The notes beneath the pieces are model-generated. The model had not been told where the DNA came from and searched no databases. It saw only the letters and a program-made list of their open reading frames with translations. From Crocodylus rhombifer (taxonomy: Eukaryota; Chordata; Crocodylia; Crocodylidae): a stretch of DNA of 64,000 nt. The position numbers and the translations under genes are program-made. Shown here one piece after another: positions 23,105-35,560 of the stretch. Where the stretch lies: NCBI GenBank assembly GCA_038503035.1, contig JAVSML010018986.1, forward strand, positions 1 to 64,000, given 5' to 3'. Numbering within the stretch: the first letter of the stretch is position 1; each line of letters begins with the position of its first letter.

Positions 23105-23585
23105 TAAGGCAGTGTCCATAGGTGCTTGGAAGTTTGGTACCTCAGGGACAACTGTCCTTTGATATCCCAGGAACAACTAGTGGTGGCATACCTTGCACCA
23201 CCGCTAGTTGTCCTTGGGGCACCACCTATGCCATGCATGCACTGGCTCATGGCAAGTTGCCCTGGGTGGGGTAGGGAAGTCTGGGGCCAGCACTGGGCTG
23301 GACCCAGCATCCTTACTTGGGGTCCTGAGGTCCTCCCAGGGCTGCACCAGTGGTGACTCTGCCATGCGGAGCCTGGCTGGCTGTGGGGTGTGGCTCTGGC
23401 TTCAGGTGGTGCAAGCCCCTGCCATGTGCACCACTCTGTTTTTTTTTCCCATGGGGTTTTTTGACCCCTGGACATCTGGGGGGTCTCCACACTGCTCCCT
23501 TGCAGTACTGAAAACAACGGAACATGTGGTATGTAGCTACATACTGCATGGCCACACTCATCTGGACATGGCCTAATGGTGTAGG
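23105..23585 (+). repeat. GC-rich dispersed repeat, copy 2 (pairs with 17090-17530)
   Basis: Same order of conserved blocks as copy 1 (CAAGTTGCCCTGGGTGGGGT, GGGGCCAGCACTGGGCT, CTTGGGGTCCTGAGG, CTGCCATGTGCACC). It extends further 5' and starts near GTGTCCATAGGTGC. It ends near CATCTGGACATGGCC, which could be a terminal inverted repeat with the start. Confidence 0.6.
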
Positions 23586-23770
23586 ACTGAGTCATATGAG
23601 GGATTTTTTTTTTGACATTCCAGCTTTTACCATGTTAACCCCAAGTCCATTATACCTGCACCTAAGGCCTGATTTGAATCTCTTTGAAATAAATGAAAGC
23701 CTTTCTGGTATCTGTTCTAGAACAAGCTAAAATTCCTTGTTTTCTTTTTAAAGTATAGCTAGTACCCCCT

Positions 23771-24379
23771 GGGTGCATCTACACGTGCTTTAATGTGCAG
23801 TAGCCTATTTTACTGCTCACTAAAGAGTCATGTAAAAAACTGTGCAATTATGCTAATGTGCAGTAAAATAGGCTACTGTGCGTTTCATAGACTTCATAGA
23901 TTTCATAGACTTTAGGGGCTGGAAGGGACCTTGTGAGATCATTGAGTCCAGCCCCCTTGCCATAGGTAGGAAATCAGCTGAGATCAAGTGATCCCAGCAA
24001 GAAAAATATCCAGATATTTTTTGGAAGAGTTCAGAGTAGGTGCCTGCACCATCTTTGTAGGGAGTCTGTCCCAGACCCTGGACACATGCACTGTAAAGAG
24101 CTTTTTTCTTATGTCTAGTCTAAATTGACCCTCCTGGAGTTTGTGGCCATTAGATCTTGTTATCCCTTGGGGAGCTCTGGTGAACAGCTCTTCTCCCAGG
24201 TCCTGATATACACCTCTTATATAATTGTAGGCTGCTACCAAGAAAGTGTCACTTAAAAAGTGTGTACATTAGTTACTGCACATTAAGGCAGCCTAATGAT
24301 TATTTTAGTACCTCACATCAGGGGTACTAAATTTAGTGTGCATTAGAAAAAGCACCTTAATGCACATGTAGACATGTCC
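23771..24379. mobile_element. TIR DNA transposon interrupted by a CR1
   Basis: The left end GGGTGCATCTACACGTGC, followed by TTTAATGTGCA, is mirrored by the right end CTTAATGCACATGTAGACAT before GTCC (to about 24379). The terminus is related to the family-1 MITEs. Inside the left part, CAGTAGCCTATTTTACTGC (23798-23816) is perfectly inverted at 23860-23878. About 360 bp of minus-strand CR1 sits inside, leaving a host element of roughly 250 bp. Confidence 0.65.
23884..24245 (-). mobile_element. CR1 3' end, minus strand, nested in a MITE
   Basis: Read on the minus strand, it codes the CR1 ORF2 C-terminus (AYNYIRGVYQDLGEELF, APQGITRSNGHKL, VWDRLPTKMVQAPTLN) up to FLAGIT. It then has the CR1 tail and tandem end repeats of the ATCTATGAAGTCTATGAA type at 23884. 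It is 5'-truncated, as usual for CR1, and contains no reverse transcriptase core. Confidence 0.88.
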
Positions 24380-25619
24380 TTTGTCTTCCAGTCAGCATTT
24401 TTCTTTTCCCAGTAGAGCAGGTTAATATCTCCAAATCTGCGTCTCCCCCATTTTCTAGATGTACATTTGTTGTTGCATCTCTGCTACGCAATCAGTATCC
24501 GAAGTATTGTTTAAAAAAGCATGTTGGGGTTCTCTGAAGATGAGAGATGTTATAAGGTGAATCTCTTTTAAATTTTATAAGTGTTGTCTCAAGTTTCTAT
24601 TTGATGATTTGTTTGAGCTAAAGAAAAATAATAGGCCAAAAATGATCAGAATGTTAAAGAGATTTTATATATTTTATTGTTTTTAATTTAGATCTTGAAC
24701 CATTATAGAGAATATCTGAATTAGAACTCTTTATATACCTGCAATTCTATTTAATTATACCTGAGTAGGTGTCTTAATTCATTTTATTCATTTATGAATG
24801 AATATTTCCTTTCCATATTAAAATTGTTAAAAGTATTGCATTTCATAAATGTATTTAAAGATTTTAAGGCCTTATCACGAGAGCACTTTTTATATGATTG
24901 AAAAAAAAAATTCTCTCTCTCTCTCTCTTTCTCTCTCTCTCACATGCACACACACGCTTTTCCATGTAGTAATTTTACCATCTTGTTTGAGAGATCTCCT
25001 GGGAAACCACAAAAATTGTAATTTTAATATAAAGAAATAATCTCCTTTCTGTGAGGAAAAGCTCATTTTCTAAAGTTTGATATATCATAAAAGTTTAAAT
25101 GACACTAAAATATGTTCCCCAAGTGGAAAATAATCTCTTTTCATTGGGCATGTCAGAGAGCATAATATATTTGTAATTGCAGGCATTCAAATTTTGATAG
25201 AAATTGTAACCTCTAAATTCAAGTTACTTAATTTAATTCTTCATTTTAGTTATTCACCTTTTTCAACTATATCATTTTATATTATCATGTAGGTCCAAAT
25301 TCTGCCTTCAGTTATACCCCCCCACTGCTTCCTTGAGTTGCATGGAGTGTCCAAAATTCAAAGCAAATTTTGGCCCATGCTATTTCAAATTTTTCTCAAA
25401 TGGAATCATCAAACTACTTGCTTACCTGAAAAAGAATAAATGCAGTAGAAGAAAGGGCATAGCCTTTGTGGATATGTATGGGGATTGAGACTGTTCTGGT
25501 TATGACTTGTATGATCACTCTGGGCTCAGTCCAACTGAAGTTTTACTTGGGTAAACCTGAGTGTTTGTACTTCATTCTATCAATTCTAGTTAAATTGCTG
25601 TCTGTTGGCATCCCAGCCT
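24380..25619. other. AT-rich non-coding sequence with a CT microsatellite
   Basis: A (CT)n tract with one T interruption runs from about 24912 to 24941 and passes into a short CA tract. A weak old repeat piece with GGTCCAAATTCTGCCTTCAG lies at about 25292. Nothing else is recognised. Confidence 0.5.
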
Positions 25620-25919
25620 GCTTTGTAGCCCCTACTACCCCTTCCTTTCAGGGAGTTGTGCTACCACTTGGCCCACCCTCAGCTTACCCCCAGCCACCTC
25701 CCTCCCCCCACCCGCAGCTATCCCAGTGCCAAGCAAGCACAGCACTTCTCCTTAGCTCTGCCTCATGCTTCCAGCTACCTGACAGCTGCAGGCAGGCAGC
25801 AAGGGAAAGCGAGGCATCTTTGTCCCCCACTTGAACTACAGGACTTGGGAACCTGAGTCCCTAGGCCATGTCCCTGCACCCCATCAGTGATGTGTAGGAG
25901 GTGCGCATGGGTGCACGTA
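25620..25919. other. C-rich unassigned block
   Basis: The composition shifts to C-rich (CCACCTCCCTCCCCCCACC near 25693). Open frames on both strands have no recognisable domain. It leads directly into a transposon end at 25920. Confidence 0.35.
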
Positions 25920-26075
25920 CACCAAAATTTCAAAATGTATTGACTTGCCTTGCTTTGTTTTGAGGCTGTTTTGAAGCTCACTGTTTCATTTCTATTTTGC
26001 TGTTTCGAGGTCAAAACAAGTCAAAACAGCATCAAAATGAAACTGCTGGTGAAATTTTGCACCACACTACTTACC
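25920..26075 (+). mobile_element. Partial hAT element, right half
   Basis: The text GACTTGCCTTGCTTTGTTTT, CTGTTTCGAGGTCAAAACAA and GTGAAATTTTGCAC matches, with divergence, the right half of the complete element at 40043-40783. The left half is missing. Confidence 0.55.
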
Positions 26076-27424
26076 ACCTCTGCTGCCGACATTGCCATGG
26101 CTGCCTGTGGGAGCTCCCCCTCACCGCCACCATGCTCCCACCACTGACACTGTCACTGACACCTGCAGGAGCTCGCTGTGCCCCCCTAGCCTCTGGGTAC
26201 ATGCAGCGTTCATGCTGCACCCCCAACAACCTGTCATGAAGCACCATACAATGTATACACAGACTCCAACATTGAGCCCTGGAGAACCCCCATGCTCAGG
26301 CACAGCCCCACAGACCCTGACCCTGGTAGCCACATAACTAGCCAGGGATTTCCATGCCCCTGCACTTGGGTACAGCCCCATGGATCCCAACCCTGGCACC
26401 TACACACCATATATCAGAGACCACAGCCAGGCATCCCGTGACCCAGACCTTAGCATAGACCTCTGCCCCTCTTGAGCAAGAGTTGGTGGGGGCAGCTCAC
26501 CTCTGATGGGTTGAGGTGGTAGGGGACAGAATATCAGAACTGGGCCTCCATGGAGGTGACCTTGTGATCTCTCCATTTTGGCCACTGCTGGCAGGTATTT
26601 GGGCCATGTGCACCTGAGGTTCTGCAAGGGTTTCTGGGCCACAGCTACAGGGTCCCAGAATACTAGGGCTACAGGCTGGGGGAGCACTGAGAAGCCAAGC
26701 TGAGGCAAGCAGGTGGACACCCCTATGATCTTCAAGAGTAAGTGGGGCATGGCCAGCTTCCTCAGTGTTGCAGGTAGAAGACACTGGAAATTCCCAGGCT
26801 GGGGCATGCGGTATTACCAGCTAAAACATCTCTCCTGTAAGGGAAGGATGTGTGTGGGGCGGGGAGAAGGTGTAAGAGTTCCACTGGAATTCCCCAGAAT
26901 GGTCAGTCCCTGCCCACTTCCGGTATGGTCCAAGTCAGCAGGAGCCCAGGTGCCTGGACTCTCTGAGGGAGCACAGCAAGAGCCTGCTGCAGGTCCTGGA
27001 GGGAATGCAGCCCCTCCTTTCCCAGCAGCCTGACCCAGCACTGCTTCAGGGCTTGCTTCCCACCTGCAGAGCATAGCTGGGACCCCAGTCTCTGTTGTGC
27101 CAGATGGAGAGCTGCAGCATGGGTGCTGGCCCTGGGGGCCTGGGGGAGGGATGGAAAGGCCGAGATAAGTGCCCAGACAAGTGCTGGGAGGGTCCAAAAT
27201 GCCTGCCCATATACTTCATTTTACTAATAGGGTCCACAGTAAGGCAGTGGGGAGTTGGGGGCATGGTTGCTCGAGCCTGCCAGCCAATTAGGGATGGCCC
27301 AGGCACTTGGCCCTGCTCAGCAGTCTTTAGCAGCCCAGGGAGCCCACAAGGCATGCTGGGAGTTGTGCAGGAGTGCCTTCAACCTGTGGGCCTCAGGCAG
27401 CGCAAGGTGTCTGCATCCCCCCTC
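26076..27424. other. GC-rich unassigned block with local tandem duplication
   Basis: GC-rich and without a recognisable protein motif on either strand. At about 26290-26405 there are two degenerate units built on CACAGCCCCACAGACCCTGA and ACAGCCCCATGGATCCCAAC. It is probably decayed transposon sequence, since it ends in the shared transposon terminus at 27425. Confidence 0.35.
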
Positions 27425-27560
27425 CCTGTATGGGTGAATGTGTATACTGTTTGCTACCGATTTAAACTAGGTAATTTTGAGAAAACTGTGTAACTTAGAT
27501 AAATTCCTCCCATAGCTTTTTGAATGTCTTTACATGGCCTACATGGCTGAATTCTTTATT
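27425..27560. repeat. Transposon end shared with 16190-16340
   Basis: Diverged second copy: ACTGTTTGCTACCGATTTAA, AACTGTGTAACTTAGAT and TTTTTGAATGTCTTTACATG. It closes the GC-rich block that precedes it, as an element end would. Confidence 0.45.
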
Positions 27561-27884
27561 GTAAGGCTTTGTTAAATCAGTAGAATCACAGTGGTTACAT
27601 TTGGAGGGGATAGTGGATCATCTATTCTGCAGTGTATTCTCTAATCCCCTTTTAAATACCTCCACTGGTACTTTAACACCTTTTCTCAGTGGTGATTTCA
27701 TTGTTGGGACTGTGCTTACTACCAATCAAGCTATTCTTGGCTTTTTTTCTTTAATTTCTAATTTTGGGTTCTTTCCTTAATGTCTTTATCAGTCAGTTTG
27801 GAATTAGTGTTAAATGCAGGCAAAAGTAAAGTGCATTTAGAATATGGGAGTTGGAGACAAATTCTGCCTCCCTGTGTACAAGTC

Positions 27885-29206
27885 CATGGGGCCAGGTGGG
27901 ATGCAGCCGAGAGTGCTGAGCGAGTTGGCTGATGAGATTGCAGAGACACTGGACATCATCTTTGAAAATGCATGGCGATCAGGAGAGGTCCTAGATGACT
28001 GGAAAAATGCAAACATAGTGCCCATATTTAAGAAAGGGAAAAAGGAGGATCCAGGGAACTACAGACCAGTCAGCCTCACCTCAGTCCCTGGAAAAATCAT
28101 GGAGCAGATCCTTAAGGAATCTATTTCTAAGTACTTGGAGGAGAAGAAGGTGATTAGGAACAGTCAGCATGGATTCACCAAGGGCAAGTCATGCCTGACC
28201 AACCTGATTGCCTTCTGTGATGAGGTGATTGGCTTTGTGGATGCAGGGAAATCAGTGGATGTGATACACGTTGATTTTAGCAAGGCTTTTGATACAGTCT
28301 CCCACAACACTCTCACAGGCAAGCTAAGGAAGTAGGGGCTGGATGAATGGTCCATAAGGTGGATAGAAAACTGTTTGGAGCATCAGACTTGGAGAGTAGT
28401 AATTAATGGCTCAATGTTCAGTTGGCAGCCAGTATCAAGTAGAGTGCCCCAGGGGTGGGTCCTGGGGCCAGTTTTGGTTCAATGTTTTCATCAATGACCT
28501 TGAAGATGGCATAAAGTGTAGCCTCAGTAAGTTTACAGATGAGACCAAGCTGAGGGGAGTAGCAGATACGCTGGACAATAAGCTGAATATGAGTCAGCAG
28601 TGTGCCCTTGTTGCCAAGAAGACTAATGCCATACTGGGCTACATTGGTAGGTGTCTAGGGAAGTGATTCTTCCCCTCTATTCAGCACTGGTGAGGCCACA
28701 TCTGGCATACTGTGTTCAGTTTTGGGTCTCCCACTACAGAAAGGATGTGGACAAATTGGAGAGAGTTCAGCAGAGGGTAACAAAAATGGTTCAGGGGGCT
28801 GGGGCACATGACTTATGAGGAGAGGCTGAGGGAAACAGGGCTTATTTAGACTAGAAAAGAGAAGTCTAAAAGGGGATTTAATAGCAGCCTTCAATTACCT
28901 GACAGGGGGTTTGAAAGAGGATTGAGCTACACTCTTCTCAGTGGTAGCAGATGACAGAACAAGGAACAATGGTTTCAAGTTGCAGCAAGGGAAGTTTAGG
29001 TTAGCTATTTGGAGGGATTTTCTCCAGTAAAACACTGGAACAGGTCACCCAGAGAGGTGGGGGACTCTCCATCCTTGTGGGTTTTAAGACCCGGCTAGAC
29101 AAAGCTGTGGCTGGGACGATTTAGTTGGAGCTGATCCTGCTTTGAGCAGGACTAGATGACCTCCTGCGGTCCCTTCCAATACTCATTTTCTATGATTCTG
29201 TGATTC
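27885..29206 (+). pseudogene. CR1 ORF2 relic: partial reverse transcriptase with internal deletion
   Basis: A 5'-truncated CR1 on the plus strand. It codes RVLSELADEIAETLDIIF, NIVPIFKKGKKEDPGNYR, NSQHGFTKGKSCLTNL and motif A HVDFSKAFDTVSHN, then reaches TAG at 28333. Homology continues in other frames through GVADTLDNKLNMSQQCALV. Here the sequence jumps from just after the motif C region straight to the thumb, so roughly 150-200 bp of the usual ORF2 are missing. Motif C reads FTDET in place of FADDT. It ends with a bird-like CR1 tail, TTCTATGATTCTGTGATTC (29188-29206), so it belongs to a different subfamily from the 3.3-8.3 kb element. Confidence 0.88.
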
Positions 29207-29733
29207 GACTTGACTTGAAAAGTCTATTGCCAAAAGTTGCTATTTCAGCTAGCTGTGCATAGCATCAGTTTACCTAATACTCTGCACCTGGGGTAGGGAG
29301 AAACCATTTGTATCTTCTGGTACTTGCAAAAATTCCCTATGATCATGACCAGTTCACTTCAGCTTTATGCAGAGCTTGTCCAGAATTTAACCCTTTAAGC
29401 TCACTCAGTAATGTAATTTTAGGCTATTTATGCTATGTACTGTAACTGTGGAAACAGCTATTAACATTACAGCTATTTCTTAAATGCTGACTCGGATCCC
29501 TAATAATCGGTTAAATAAAGCAAGCTTTTAGATGACTAAGGGCTTCAGCTTTTACATGTGGGATTATTTCATTACATCTACTCAGTACTGGAAACTGTTC
29601 AAAGATGTAGTCAGGGTCCATTATGGGAGAAGATTGGGAGGGGGGAGGAGGAGAAAGAAAGAAGGGAATGGGAGAACTCAGAACTTCAGCTCAATGGTTT
29701 TCTCTTATGTTTCAGTTAGTGGAAAATCTTTAG
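29207..29733. other. Non-coding, unassigned
   Basis: A purine-rich (GGGAGG/AGAAAG) patch lies at about 29625-29665. No gene or repeat is recognised. Confidence 0.4.
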
Positions 29734-30022
29734 CAGTGGTTTTCAACCTTTTCAGTCTCAAGGTACACCTTGGAGAATGCCAGCTCTTAGTTTTCACTCA
29801 TTTTTTACTATGGAAAAATAATAGAGCATTTTTTCTGCTGCAAAAAACTCAGAAAGACCATAACAGGTCCGAACTATTCTGACACTCTGGATTCCTATTT
29901 GAAACTTCTGGGTTTATCTTCTGCACACTTAACTGTACTAACTATGCGTGGCACTCTGCAGCAGACTTGAAAAGATCTCTGGGCACCCGTGGGTGTCACA
30001 ACACCTTCGTTGAGAATCGATG
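29734..30022. mobile_element. hAT MITE
   Basis: The left end CAGTGGTTTTCAACCTTTTC and the right end CGTTGAGAATCGATG are imperfect inverted repeats of the hAT terminus type. The 8-bp flanks are only partly alike (ATCTTTAG and CATTTTAA), consistent with an old target duplication. About 290 bp, non-coding. Confidence 0.6.
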
Positions 30023-32647
30023 CATTTTAACTTTGTGGAAATCTTAGTCATCTGAGGATTGAGCTCTTTGCCTCTTGTCTTTTTTCCATAGCAGAGCAAA
30101 CCGAAATGCTTGCTCCCCTTTAAGAGATTTAGGACCCATATCTGTGCGAGATGGAAAGCAAAGCTTTAATACTTTATAGTGTTGTGAGGTGCCAGAACTC
30201 CTTCAGTTGTAAATTCACTTGAAATTAGAGAGGTGAAAATCTTGAAGTGAATTGTGAGGGGTTTTTTGATGGTTTTCTTTTGGAAGAGGAGGGGGAGGGT
30301 TGTGGGGGATGCCTTTTCTTTTAGAACTGGACTCTTTGCCCCTGCTCATATGTGGTGAGCTGGAAATGGGCCAAAATGAATATGCTGAATTTCAAAAACA
30401 ATCACTCTGGTCAGCTGTAATAAGTGAGAGATTGCTTTCAGTGCATTATTTGCATAGCAATGTTGTTTTTAATTGTTGCTTTGAATTTATTCTAGCTACT
30501 TATAGTGCTACATTGATTCAGTTTATATTGGAACCAAGCATACACACATTTCTTGCATTTTAGCTTAGTATCTTTCTACCCAGCGGGAACCAGAAATAAA
30601 AACTAATGCATTTAAAATGTGAGATGTAGAAAGGAAAACATAAAGAAATGATTCTGAGTTGGCTTCTATTGCCTTATAAATATAGTATAGTTACTTGAAT
30701 TCCATAAGAATTAAACTCAGATCTTTTAAAATGCATGCAAATTCTTGCAGAATATATATGAAAAAGTCACTATAACGGTAGAGGCATTTCCACTCCCTTG
30801 ATAAATGGGACTCCTAGACCACACTTTATTGAGTCTCTGATTTTTAATAATTTGAATCCTGCAAGATTTAATTCTGCATAATTCTGGCTGAAATCAGCTT
30901 TTGATTGAGTTGTAATGGCTGTGTTATTGTAAATATCTCTGCATGCTAATGTTGTGCTGGAATTCAATAATATTTAGATGAAATTTTTAGCCTCAAGCAA
31001 TGTGGAAGTTGGATTTAGAAAGCCTGAAAGTTTATGTCAAAAAAGCATTTATTTTTGGGAACCCATAATGTAAAATGTAATAAATGGTCATCCTAAGGTC
31101 CAATTTAAATAGTAGAAAACAGTCAATACTGTCTGTTTTTTTCCCCACCCTTAGCTTGCTGGACAGAATGCAAGTGGCTGTGGCAGGATTTTGTAACCTT
31201 AAATAATACTGCTCCATTGTCCTCCTAGCTGAGCCATAGATTAGGGAGGGGCAAGTCATACTATCACATGTAATTCCTAGTTTAGCATACTGCTGCTCTG
31301 ATGTTTTACCATATATAGGGCAAATATATCCTACATTCATCTAACTTATCAGATGGCATTTGGGTCACCCTTCCTAGCTTTGCAGGTTTGGAAGGCAGTG
31401 TAAGACATGCATATAGGGGCAGATCCTGCATCCTTTACTTAGATAGACTTCCACTGATATCTGCATAATGACTCTGAGTCTTGGATCACTTGGACTGAAA
31501 GTTTCTTCTGCGTAATGACTCTGAGTTTTGGACCACTGTGGGAGAAAGAGGAACATAGGTTAAAAACATCTGATAAAAAAATCTATTTTAAACACTACCG
31601 TACCAGAGGCAATAAGAAACTAGCCTAGCAAATGTTCTGAATAAAAAGGATGGAATTATGAAGTGAACATGAAAGACGTTGTGAAAAGTTGTAATGTTTC
31701 ATTTACAGGCAACATGACTCTGCTCATGTCATGTAGTCAGATTCACAAAGACAGACCCCATCCCTATGGCTGTCAGTAGTCAGCGGGGCTCAGCTGAAGC
31801 CCTGTATAAGTTATGGTTATTGTCTTATTGTGGGCTCTGCCCCATAGTACTGCAATCTGAGGAGCAACATTTTTCTCTACAGTCCACAATAGTGATCAAT
31901 GTTATTAATGTGATACATAGTATGTGTGTACACATATGTGTGTATAGTGATACCCCATCATTTGTGTGTGTCTCATACCTATACACAAATATATATGTAC
32001 ATGTGTATATGTATACACACACACACGATGGGATATCACTACTATCATTCATACATTTTCAGAAGTTTAGTCAAAGTTGAAATATGCAAGCAACATGCTA
32101 GCAATATTGAACAATCACACACATACAAAACAGCAAAGTAAGACTCCTTGGGGGAATTTCTGTCCCCAGTGAACTCAGTTGCAAAATTTTGATTGGCTTC
32201 AGTATGGTCAGCATTTTATTTCTTGAGTTTTGCTTTTCACTATTTTAAAATTTTAATTGATTTAATTATGACATTTTTTGTTGATCTCTGCAGTTCAGTG
32301 TTTCAATTAGAACTACACTTTTAGGTCATCAGTGATGTCACAGGGTATATTATTTATGTCTCAGTGCCTTCTTGCCTACTGAAACACTTAGCAGTTTTAA
32401 CACTTCGCATTTTCGTGTGCAGCTGCGTTTGCAAGATGAGATTTTAGGCTTCTCAATCAAATGCAAGACATGAATATCATGTTTATTTTGGTGCTTGTCT
32501 CATTACACTGAAAAGTACATCACATGGACTTAGGAAAAAAAAGTCTTTTGAATACACATTTTTAAATCAAGACTGTGTATTTGATAGGCTACACAGTCAG
32601 GATCAGCAGTAAGTTTTCATACTAGCGATGTTGGGCAAAGCATGTTG
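30023..32647. other. AT-rich non-coding sequence with microsatellite
   Basis: No gene recognised. A TG/TA/CA-rich microsatellite patch occupies about 31922-32030 and generates spurious open frames. The 30840-30990 segment is AT-rich and complex, with no repeat signature. Confidence 0.45.
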
Positions 32648-32913
32648 CCTTAAGGTAGGTTCACACTGTAGTCACTGCTGTACCTGCAACTTGTGTCATC
32701 ATGTACCAGCAGTATTAACTAGCTGTTTTTGGTACTGTTAGCAGAATAGCTGCAGCAGAATGGAACTTGACACAAGTGATGAAGCCTACCTGAGAAACTG
32801 GGTGAGTACTTGTGTGATTAGCCAGAATGTGTTGGCAGCAGTTCATAAAATAGCTCGGGTATGTCTATATGGGCTGCAGTTGTAGTGGTAACTGTAGTGT
32901 AGACACCTTTAGG
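32648..32913. mobile_element. MITE with imperfect TIRs
   Basis: Left CCTTAAGGTAGGTTCACACT with GTAG and right CTGTAGTGTAGACACCTTTA with GG are imperfect inverted repeats enclosing 266 bp of non-coding sequence. No target duplication could be fixed. Confidence 0.45.
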
Positions 32914-35424
32914 CAGTTAAGCAGTCTTCGGTTCTGACTTCCTTGCACAGTGAGATATTTCTCCTGTATAACTGGTTTAAAAACCTTAAACGGCACCACT
33001 GAAAAAACGAATTCTGCAACTTGACACTGCCATTGACTCTATTTATTTCATGTAAAAATTTATTGTATGATATTATATTAACATATAGTATGTAGTTATT
33101 GAATGGAAAAATACCATCCTTATATGCTTCAATAGACAAATAAGGCTCATTTAGGAAGGTAAGGCTTTTTTTTTGTTCAAACCAGAGGTGAAATGGAGTT
33201 GAATTACCAGTTGATATCCAATATCCTTCTTTTTCTGAAAGCAAGGTTGAGCCTCTTTACGAGACGTATAATATTTCTCTTATTTTCTGTGTCTGTTAGT
33301 CAACCCTTGCTGATTATTTTTTCTGTATCAAGCTACAGTATATTAAAAGTGCTCTCCTCTTAAATGAAATGTCTTACAATTTAAATCTCTCACTAGGAGT
33401 GTCAGCATTGCCATGGGACATCTCTATCCTCCCAAAGCAAACAAAATTGACACAGTTGATTTGGTGTATAAATGTCTGCAGCTTTATTAAATATGCATTA
33501 AAGTGCAACAGTCATAAATTACATGCACTCAGCCCACTCAGAACATAATGCATACAGCTAAATAACTTTCTGACTGTACAACCTAAGCAATAAGGCCAAC
33601 CTAAAGACTGACTGGAAACTGAAAGTCAGTTCTCCAAAGTGGCCACTGTTGGAGTTTCATTTTATCATGCTGTTAAGCATCTCACCTCTCCTGTGTGGGG
33701 TGGAGGGAGGATAGCGAGAGAGATTTCTGCATGTTGCTTTAAATTACCCAATTACCCATTTTCCCTTGCTTATATTTGCATTTGTTGACATGAAAGAATG
33801 GGCAATTTGATTCTTAGGTTTTTCTGTTTGGAAAAAATAAGAAAATACTTAAATACTTGTAATAGTATTTATTAATACCTTGATTTGCATAATGACATTC
33901 ATCCAGGCCATGCTGTACATATGTAGAGATCACTCTATATCTCTGAAATCTGTTTTCTCTTGGGGTAGAACATGATATGAAAATTGTGTTTGTGATAGCA
34001 CACTGCAGATTCTATTAAATAATGAATTTTCCAATGGAAATAAGACCTTTTTTTTTTTATATGGGCAGGATGTCCTAATTGGGTTTTTCAGTAACAGGCT
34101 CAGCCCAGTTATGTTTATGATACTGCTTGAACTGAGATAGATACACTCTAAGCTTTTGTTACCCCTCATATACATCATGATAATTTCTCTTTCCGCTTAC
34201 TAACGACCCAATGGATTGAGCAAGAATGTGCATGCCTTTCTTCTTCTTAATCTGTTCAGAAGTTTCTCTTGACCATCTGGAGGGTCAGTGTCCATTTTGA
34301 GAGAAACATTCCATTTCAGTAAAAATGACCAGAGTGTTTATGAGCAATAAGCCTGTGTTATAAAAACCAAGACATCAAGATGATCAAGATAAAATAAACA
34401 CAAATTAGAAATATCATCAGAAAGTTATTTCATGTTGATTTATTGCCATAAGTCTCTTGGAGCTCCTCCAAATATCTCTTGGCAACAGAGTCAACCAAAT
34501 TAATTTTCTGCAAGAAAAGATCTTCTGTAGCAACTTAGTCTGTCTTCATCATCTTGCTAATGATCTCCTGTGTGTTGCTCTACAGTAAGTTTATTTTTCC
34601 TTGTTCAGTAGATGTGAGAGGAAAATTCTTGGGTGCATCCAGGTTTAGGATCCAGGTTCTCTGTTTTGAGAACACCTTTAATTCCCTATGGCCTCTGACT
34701 CGGGGCCTTCCCTGAAGAGTTTCATATTCTGTTCTATATAGACAAATGGGCCAAATCCTTCAGTAGGGGCCAAGGCAGGCTGCTGATTCACTGCCCTTTT
34801 GTGATGCAGCTTTCACCATTTCATGATGCACATTGCAGAAAGTTGAGAACAGTCTGTTCCTAGTAATTGTCATGATTTCTGTGTAACAGACTGTCAATAT
34901 ATAAAGTGGAAGTTGAGCCTACAACTTTCACTGTATTCCTCATGAGGTTATTTTTGCAGTTTTTACTGGCACTCACAACTCTGGGCAAGTACAGGCATTA
35001 TGTCTCTGCCAGGAGAACTTTAATTCTCCCGGTAGAAACCACGAGCATATAGGTGTTCACACAATTCCTCCCAGAACAAAAATGTGAGTCTTGGGAGCAA
35101 AATAACCCATCTTTGACTAATGACTGCATTTTCTAGTTGGGACCACTGGGCTGACCTTACATCACCTCTTTTTGGGAAAGGTTACTGTTAGGTAGCTTCT
35201 CTTAGAGCCTGCAACCTCCATGTTGGCCAACACCCATTGTGCCATGCCCTTCAGAAACAGGAGAGAGTGCAAGATTCTGTAATTATGGCTTACTAAGGAT
35301 ATGAAAATAAAGCATCAGGGCAGCTTCTGGGCTTCTTCCCAGAAATATAATACTTTTTTCCTTTGCTGTACAAACAATAGTACAAACTTTCATAGTAGTT
35401 TTTCATAAAAAACTATCAAGCACT
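32914..35424. other. AT-rich non-coding sequence
   Basis: No transposon ends, microsatellites or coding text that I can recognise over about 2.5 kb, apart from a T-run near 34049-34059. Confidence 0.4.
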
Positions 35425-35560
35425 CCAGAGATTTAAATGGTTGTTGTTGTCTCACAGTGCTGGGCACCTCACAAGACAGATAAAAATAGAGGGTCCCTGC
35501 TCTGAAGAGATGACAAACTAGTTTCAGGCATGATGTAGTAAAAGAGAATAACAAACTCAG
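35425..35560. repeat. Old repeat fragment (same family as 18798-18865)
   Basis: CACAGTGCTGGGCACCTCAC, ACAGATAAAAATAGAGGGTC and CCTGCTCTGAAGAGATGACA resemble the piece at 18798-18865, itself a short old repeat. Confidence 0.35.
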
